The translations under genes and the position numbers were made by a program. This document shows, piece by piece, positions 9,626 through 13,779 of a stretch of DNA of 13,779 nucleotides; the first letter of the stretch is position 1, and each line of letters begins with the position of its first letter. A model generated the notes under the pieces. The model searched no databases. It was not told the DNA's origin and saw nothing but the letters and a program-made list of their open reading frames with translations. This stretch comes from Wenzhouxiangella sp. Lineage in GTDB: Bacteria > Pseudomonadota > Gammaproteobacteria > Xanthomonadales > Wenzhouxiangellaceae. The DNA lies in contig SKZJ01000015.1 in NCBI GenBank assembly GCA_007127425.1, positions 1 through 13,779 on the forward strand. Direction: 5' to 3'.

Positions 9626-9642
9626 TCCGGGCAGCCTGATAC

Positions 9643-9670
9643 CATGCCGTCGGCCACTGGCCGCGGCATG
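9643..9670 (+). terminator. GC-rich hairpin after the acyl-CoA dehydrogenase
   Basis: CATGCCG and CGGCATG (9643-9649 and 9664-9670) enclose CGGCC-ACT-GGCCG, giving a 12-bp stem with one bulged T. It begins 17 bases after the stop. There is no T-run, so it may be a Rho-assisted terminator, an mRNA 3'-end stabiliser or a REP-like unit rather than a classical terminator. Confidence 0.5.
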
Positions 9671-9748
9671 CATTCGCGGTCGCCTTCTGCCACAATAATG
9701 CGCCTTGGGTCGCGGCTCTACCTGCGCCCCCAAAGCGACAGGGATTCT

Positions 9749-9755
9749 GAGGGAG
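9749..9755 (+). promoter_or_regulatory. Ribosome binding site of the YfcC-family gene
   Basis: GAGGGAG lies ten bases before the ATG at 9766, somewhat far but usable. No closer alternative ATG in the same frame begins a better N-terminus. Confidence 0.5.
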
Positions 9756-9765
9756 ATCACGACAC

Positions 9766-11148
<1,383 letters not shown>

Positions 11149-11149
11149 C

Positions 11150-11220
11150 GGTAGAAAGGTAGAAAGGTGAAAGGTGAAAGGATCCCCCTCCTTTTACCTT
11201 TCACCTTTTCACCTTTTACC
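11150..11220. repeat. Long AAAGGTG-type inverted repeat
   Basis: The left arm 11150-11182 is built of iterated GAAAGGT units and the right arm 11189-11220 of their complement (ACCTTTTCACC type), with loop TCCCCC. About 31 of 32 possible pairs form, some G-U, with one bulge and one mismatch. It lies between the converging YfcC-family gene and prs, beginning one base after the first stop. It could end transcription from both sides or be a mobile palindromic repeat; there is no simple T-run. Confidence 0.75.
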
Positions 11221-11258
11221 GTACGTTGATTGAAGCCAACCGGCTTCAATCAACGTAC
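11221..11258. terminator. Perfect 17-bp hairpin overlapping the end of prs
   Basis: GTACGTTGATTGAAGCC (11221-11237) and its exact complement GGCTTCAATCAACGTAC (11242-11258) enclose AACC. One arm contains the last codons (Tyr-Val-Asp) and the stop of prs. On either strand the stem is not followed by a T-run. It probably protects or ends the prs transcript. Together with the preceding inverted repeat it fills the convergent gap. Confidence 0.65.
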
Positions 11259-12199
11259 AACGAACTCACCGACTCCCCTTCCGACATCCGGCGGATGGTT
11301 TCGGCCAGCATCTGCGCCACGGACAGCTGGCGGATGCGGCCGCAGTCGATCGCTTCCTGGCTCAGGGGGATGGTGTCGGTCACGACGATCTCGTCGATGC
11401 GCGAGTTGCTGATGTTGTCGATGGCCGGCCCCGACAGGATCGGGTGCACGCAATAGGCCACCACCTGGCGCGCGCCCTTGTCCTTGAGCGCACCAGCCGC
11501 AGAGCACAGCGTACCGGCGGTATCGATCATGTCGTCGACCAGCACGCAGATCTTGCCCTCCACATCACCGATCAGATTCATCACCGTGGCTTCGTTGGCC
11601 CGGGGACGACGCTTGTCGATGATGGCCAGGTCGGCATCGAGCCGCTTGGCGATGGCACGGGCACGTACCACCCCGCCGACATCGGGCGAGACAACGATGA
11701 TCTCGTCGGAGGTGTAGTGCTTCCAGATATCGGCCAGGGTCAGCGGCGAGGCGTAGACGTTGTCAACCGGGATATCGAAAAAGCCCTGGATCTGGTCGGC
11801 ATGCAGGTCGACTGTGACCACCCGGTCGGTACCGGCCACGCTGATCATGCGGGCAGCCACCTTCGCCGTAATCGGCACACGCGACGAACGCGGGCGACGG
11901 TCCTGGCGGGCATAGCCAAAGTAGGGAATGATGGCCGTGACACGGGCCGCGGATGCCCGCGCCAGTGCATCGATCATCACCAGCAGTTCCATGAAATTGT
12001 CGGCCGTCGGCTGGCAGGTCGGCTGAACCAGGTAAACGTCCCTTCCGCGCACGTTCTCCATGATCTCAACCATCACTTCGCCGTCACTGAACCGACCGAC
12101 GTTGGCGCGCCCCATGGGAACACCGAGATTTTCAGCAATGGACTGAGCGAGTTCCGGGTTCGCGTTCCCGGTAAAAACCATCAGCGAGGAGTTAGTCAA
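11246..12199 (-). CDS. prs: Ribose-phosphate pyrophosphokinase (PRPP synthetase)
   Basis: This cytoplasmic enzyme makes PRPP from ribose 5-phosphate and ATP, for purine, pyrimidine, NAD, His and Trp synthesis. It has 317 residues, the normal length. Motifs are [16 protein letters not shown] (about 35-41), the ATP-binding [15 protein letters not shown] (about 93-107), [13 protein letters not shown] (about 130-142), the catalytic-loop KRRPRANE (about 196-203) and the PRPP loop [12 protein letters not shown] (about 219-230). The called start is a TTG at 12199, giving [12 protein letters not shown], which fits the few extra residues seen in relatives. An ATG at 12181 (MVFTGN) is the alternative; neither has a good ribosome binding site. 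The tRNA-Gln gene ends 36 bases upstream on the same strand, so a shared transcript processed at the tRNA 3' end is likely. Confidence 0.96.
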   Translation of the reverse strand: MTNSSLMVFTGNANPELAQSIAENLGVPMGRANVGRFSDGEVMVEIMENVRGRDVYLVQPTCQPTADNFMELLVMIDALARASAARVTAIIPYFGYARQDRRPRSSRVPITAKVAARMISVAGTDRVVTVDLHADQIQGFFDIPVDNVYASPLTLADIWKHYTSDEIIVVSPDVGGVVRARAIAKRLDADLAIIDKRRPRANEATVMNLIGDVEGKICVLVDDMIDTAGTLCSAAGALKDKGARQVVAYCVHPILSGPAIDNISNSRIDEIVVTDTIPLSQEAIDCGRIRQLSVAQMLAETIRRMSEGESVSSLYVD

Positions 12200-12235
12200 G
12201 GGCGCACCCGTTGTGGTCTGATCGTGGCAAGAAAA

Positions 12236-12312
12236 TGGCTGGGACGGCAGGACTCGAACCTGCGAATGCGGGGATCAAAACCCCGTGCCTTAACCAACTT
12301 GGCGACGTCCCA
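12236..12312 (-). tRNA. tRNA-Gln (anticodon TTG)
   Basis: The 77-nt gene includes an encoded CCA (12236-12238). The acceptor stem TGGGACG pairs with CGTCCCA. The anticodon stem CGGGG/CCCCG encloses loop TTTTGAT with anticodon TTG at 12276-12278, and GGTTCGAGTCC forms the T arm. It resembles E. coli tRNA-Gln(UUG) closely, with two extra bases in the D loop. Its U34 is one of the positions thiolated by MnmA, also encoded here. It lies between lolB and prs, as in Pseudomonas relatives, but without ispE. Confidence 0.97.
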
Positions 12313-12373
12313 GTAGAAATCGATCGGGCTTTGAGGCAGCCGAGCATCTTAACCGACCGCTCCCGGGGCGCCA

Positions 12374-12402
12374 ATTATAACGATTTTGCAGCCGGACGCG
12401 AA
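12374..12402 (-). promoter_or_regulatory. tRNA-Gln (and perhaps prs) promoter
   Basis: On the minus strand a perfect -10, TATAAT (12374-12379), follows a weak -35, TTCGCG (12397-12402), with a 17-base spacer. The bases after the -10 are a GC-rich discriminator (TGGCGCCCC), typical of stringently controlled stable-RNA promoters. The predicted start is about 55 bases before the tRNA 5' end, leaving a leader to be removed by processing. Confidence 0.6.
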
Positions 12403-12419
12403 CCCAATGCCGGAATGGA

Positions 12420-13037
12420 TCAATCGAATCGGCTGTTGGGCGATTGCCATTCCCAGGATCGCAGGACAAGCCGCACGCGATACGGCGGGCTCTCTGCTTC
12501 AAGCCGAGCGGGCATCAACTGGCCGTCGACCTTATCAAAGTGGTGGTAGGACAACTGCCACGGCTCAAGCGACACCCGTCTCAAGGTGCCGTCGTGGGCG
12601 AACTCGACCTCGCCATGGGTTTCTGCCACCAGCCCGCGTATCCAGTCGGACAGCTCCTCCACGGGGATGGCCCAGCCAACCGCAGCCTCGACCAGGGCGT
12701 TGGGTTCCGGTCCTACAATGCGACCCACATCGCTCCCTTCCAGCTCGGCGAAACCGGGCTCGAACTCGAGCAACCACTGGCGGCCGCCGGTCACTGTGCG
12801 CAGATGGACGCGATGGCGATCGCCGTCGGCCTGCCAGTCAAAGGCGACCTGCCCCCCGCGCTCACCATCGCGAATCGCTGCCCGGCCACTGACCGACCAC
12901 ACCGGGCGAACGGCGAACCAGGCCGCGCGCTCGTCCATCCAGGTCCCCGCCGGCCTTTCCTCGCGCACTGCACACGCGCTCAGGATCAGCACGGCCAGGA
13001 CGACCAGCAGCGCTCTCATCATGGCTTGCGACTTCAC
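12420..13037 (-). CDS. lolB: Outer-membrane lipoprotein LolB
   Basis: LolB accepts lipoproteins from periplasmic LolA and inserts them into the inner leaflet of the outer membrane. The protein has about 205 residues. A lipoprotein signal peptide ends in the lipobox LSAC with Cys22; residue +2 is Ala, not the inner-membrane-retention Asp. The mature part shows WSVSGRAAIRDGERGGQVAFDWQ, then RVHLRTVTG, PVEELSDWIRGL and RVRLVLRSWEW, matching LolB in order and length. The start used is GTG at 13037, which overlaps the upstream TPR stop as GTGA and suggests coupling. ATG at 13022 or 13019 would also give a good signal peptide (MMRALLVVLAVLILSAC) and cannot be excluded. Confidence 0.9.
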   Translation of the reverse strand: MKSQAMMRALLVVLAVLILSACAVREERPAGTWMDERAAWFAVRPVWSVSGRAAIRDGERGGQVAFDWQADGDRHRVHLRTVTGGRQWLLEFEPGFAELEGSDVGRIVGPEPNALVEAAVGWAIPVEELSDWIRGLVAETHGEVEFAHDGTLRRVSLEPWQLSYHHFDKVDGQLMPARLEAESPPYRVRLVLRSWEWQSPNSRFD

Positions 13038-13779
13038 CCGTCCAGACCCAATCGCTCGAGCGTGTCGGTAAGGTAATCATCATCCGGCCATTCGACGACC
13101 GCGCGATCACGCAACTCCAGCGCCTCGTTACGGCGTTCCAGCGCCCAAAGCACCTCGATGACATGGGCCGCGATCTCCGGATTGTCCTCTCCTTCCAGTG
13201 CACGCTTGAGATAGGGCAAGGCCCGTTCGGGTTGACCCAGTCGGAAATAGACCCAGCCCATGGAATCGAGAATGGCCGGCTCGTCGGGCTCCAGCTCCAT
13301 GGCCCTGCGTATCAGGCGATAGGCTTCCTGATGGCGGTTGGTTCGGTCCGTCAAGGTATAACCCAAGGCATTGAGCGCCATGGCATTCTCGCTATCGATC
13401 TGGATGATGCGACGGAAATCCTGCTCGGCCAGCTCAAGGTTGTCGGCCTGTGCGGCATTGAGCCCTCTCGCGTACAGAAGCCGAATACTGTTGGGCGCCT
13501 CACGCAATGCACGCCCCAGCAGTTCAACAGACTCACTGGCCTGCTCGGCATCCCGAAGCAGTTCAGCCTCGACCAGCCAGGCCTGCTCCACCAGCTGGCG
13601 GTCTTCCGACTGGCGTACCGCACGCAGCAATTCTCGGGCTGCATCGAGTTCCCCGCCGCTCGCCTTCAGCACTGCCCGGCGCAAGCGGGCGCGATCACGG
13701 TTGGGACCGGCATCGACCTTGCGGTACCACTTCAAGGCTTCCTCATCGAGTTCGAGCAGTTCAGCGAGCCGCGCAACCA
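13034..13779 (-). CDS. Tetratricopeptide-repeat protein, C-terminal part (5' end beyond the window)
   Basis: The frame is open to the right edge, so the start and probably more than half of the protein lie outside; about 247 residues are visible. Repeated helical pairs fit TPR motifs, for example ALREAPNSIRLLYARGLNA, AMALNALGYTLTDRTN, EPAILDSMGWVYFRLGQ with PERALPYLKRAL, and PEIAAHVIEVLWALERRNEAL. The tail is LTDTLERLGLDG. In Pseudomonas a TPR protein (the PA4667 type) sits directly before lolB, and this matches that place. Such proteins are thought to be exported or envelope-linked scaffolds; the N-terminal signal cannot be checked here. The stop overlaps the lolB GTG. Confidence 0.88.
   Translation of the reverse strand, partial: VARLAELLELDEEALKWYRKVDAGPNRDRARLRRAVLKASGGELDAARELLRAVRQSEDRQLVEQAWLVEAELLRDAEQASESVELLGRALREAPNSIRLLYARGLNAAQADNLELAEQDFRRIIQIDSENAMALNALGYTLTDRTNRHQEAYRLIRRAMELEPDEPAILDSMGWVYFRLGQPERALPYLKRALEGEDNPEIAAHVIEVLWALERRNEALELRDRAVVEWPDDDYLTDTLERLGLDG

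Noticed and set aside
11150..11220. CRISPR-like array
   Set aside because: The repeats are about seven bases, without unique spacers, and pair as one long hairpin; no cas gene is present.
12236..12312. Integration (att) site of a mobile element at tRNA-Gln
   Set aside because: No integrase gene and no direct repeat of the tRNA 3' end were seen in the window, and housekeeping genes flank it on both sides.

Overview
The window reads as an ordinary chromosomal segment of a high-GC gammaproteobacterium. Evidence: mnmA and hflD overlapping head to tail, the TPR gene / lolB / tRNA-Gln / prs cluster that recalls the Pseudomonas order, an AcnA-type aconitase, and Shine-Dalgarno sites of GGAG/AGGA type. 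The exact genus cannot be read from the sequence. No phage, transposase, CRISPR array, toxin-antitoxin pair or defence system is visible, and I do not see a wholly new multi-gene system. The unusual material lies between the genes and in departures from the expected gene order.

Left part (1-5006). A repeat-derived leader (about 25-140) precedes mnmA (tRNA U34 2-thiolase). mnmA overlaps hflD by ATGA. Then comes acnA (aconitase A) with its own strong ribosome binding site, closed by a bidirectional hairpin terminator at 4971-4997. In E. coli and pseudomonads purB usually follows hflD; here acnA does.

Middle (5007-9765). An Lrp/AsnC regulator on the minus strand is divergent from a PLP enzyme of the methionine/cystathionine gamma-lyase type. 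Their 91-base gap holds an Lrp-box-like inverted repeat and two TCTAGA-centred sites, so this is probably a regulator-target pair for sulfur amino acid breakdown. A 437-base gene-free stretch follows, made of a dispersed repeat that is also present upstream of mnmA; this copy carries 40-base inverted arms. Next, a stand-alone cyclic-nucleotide-binding-domain protein (minus strand) is divergent from a roughly 600-residue acyl-CoA dehydrogenase of the DmdC/FadE1-FadE2 type. An FNR-like box and a CATACG/CGTATG palindrome lie between them.

Right part (9766-13779). A YfcC-family membrane carrier (plus strand) converges on prs. The 97 bases between them hold a long AAAGGTG-type hairpin and part of a perfect 17-bp hairpin that includes the last codons and stop of prs. 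On the minus strand, reading right to left, come a partial TPR protein, lolB (GTGA overlap), a tRNA-Gln(UUG) with a recognisable promoter, and prs. ispE, normally found between lolB and the tRNA/prs in relatives, is missing.

Functionally the window is housekeeping: tRNA thiolation, TCA cycle, PRPP synthesis and lipoprotein sorting. Two catabolic modules are added, one for sulfur amino acids and one for acyl-CoA oxidation, plus a carrier. MnmA acts on tRNA-Gln(UUG) among others, and a gene for that tRNA lies in the same window.
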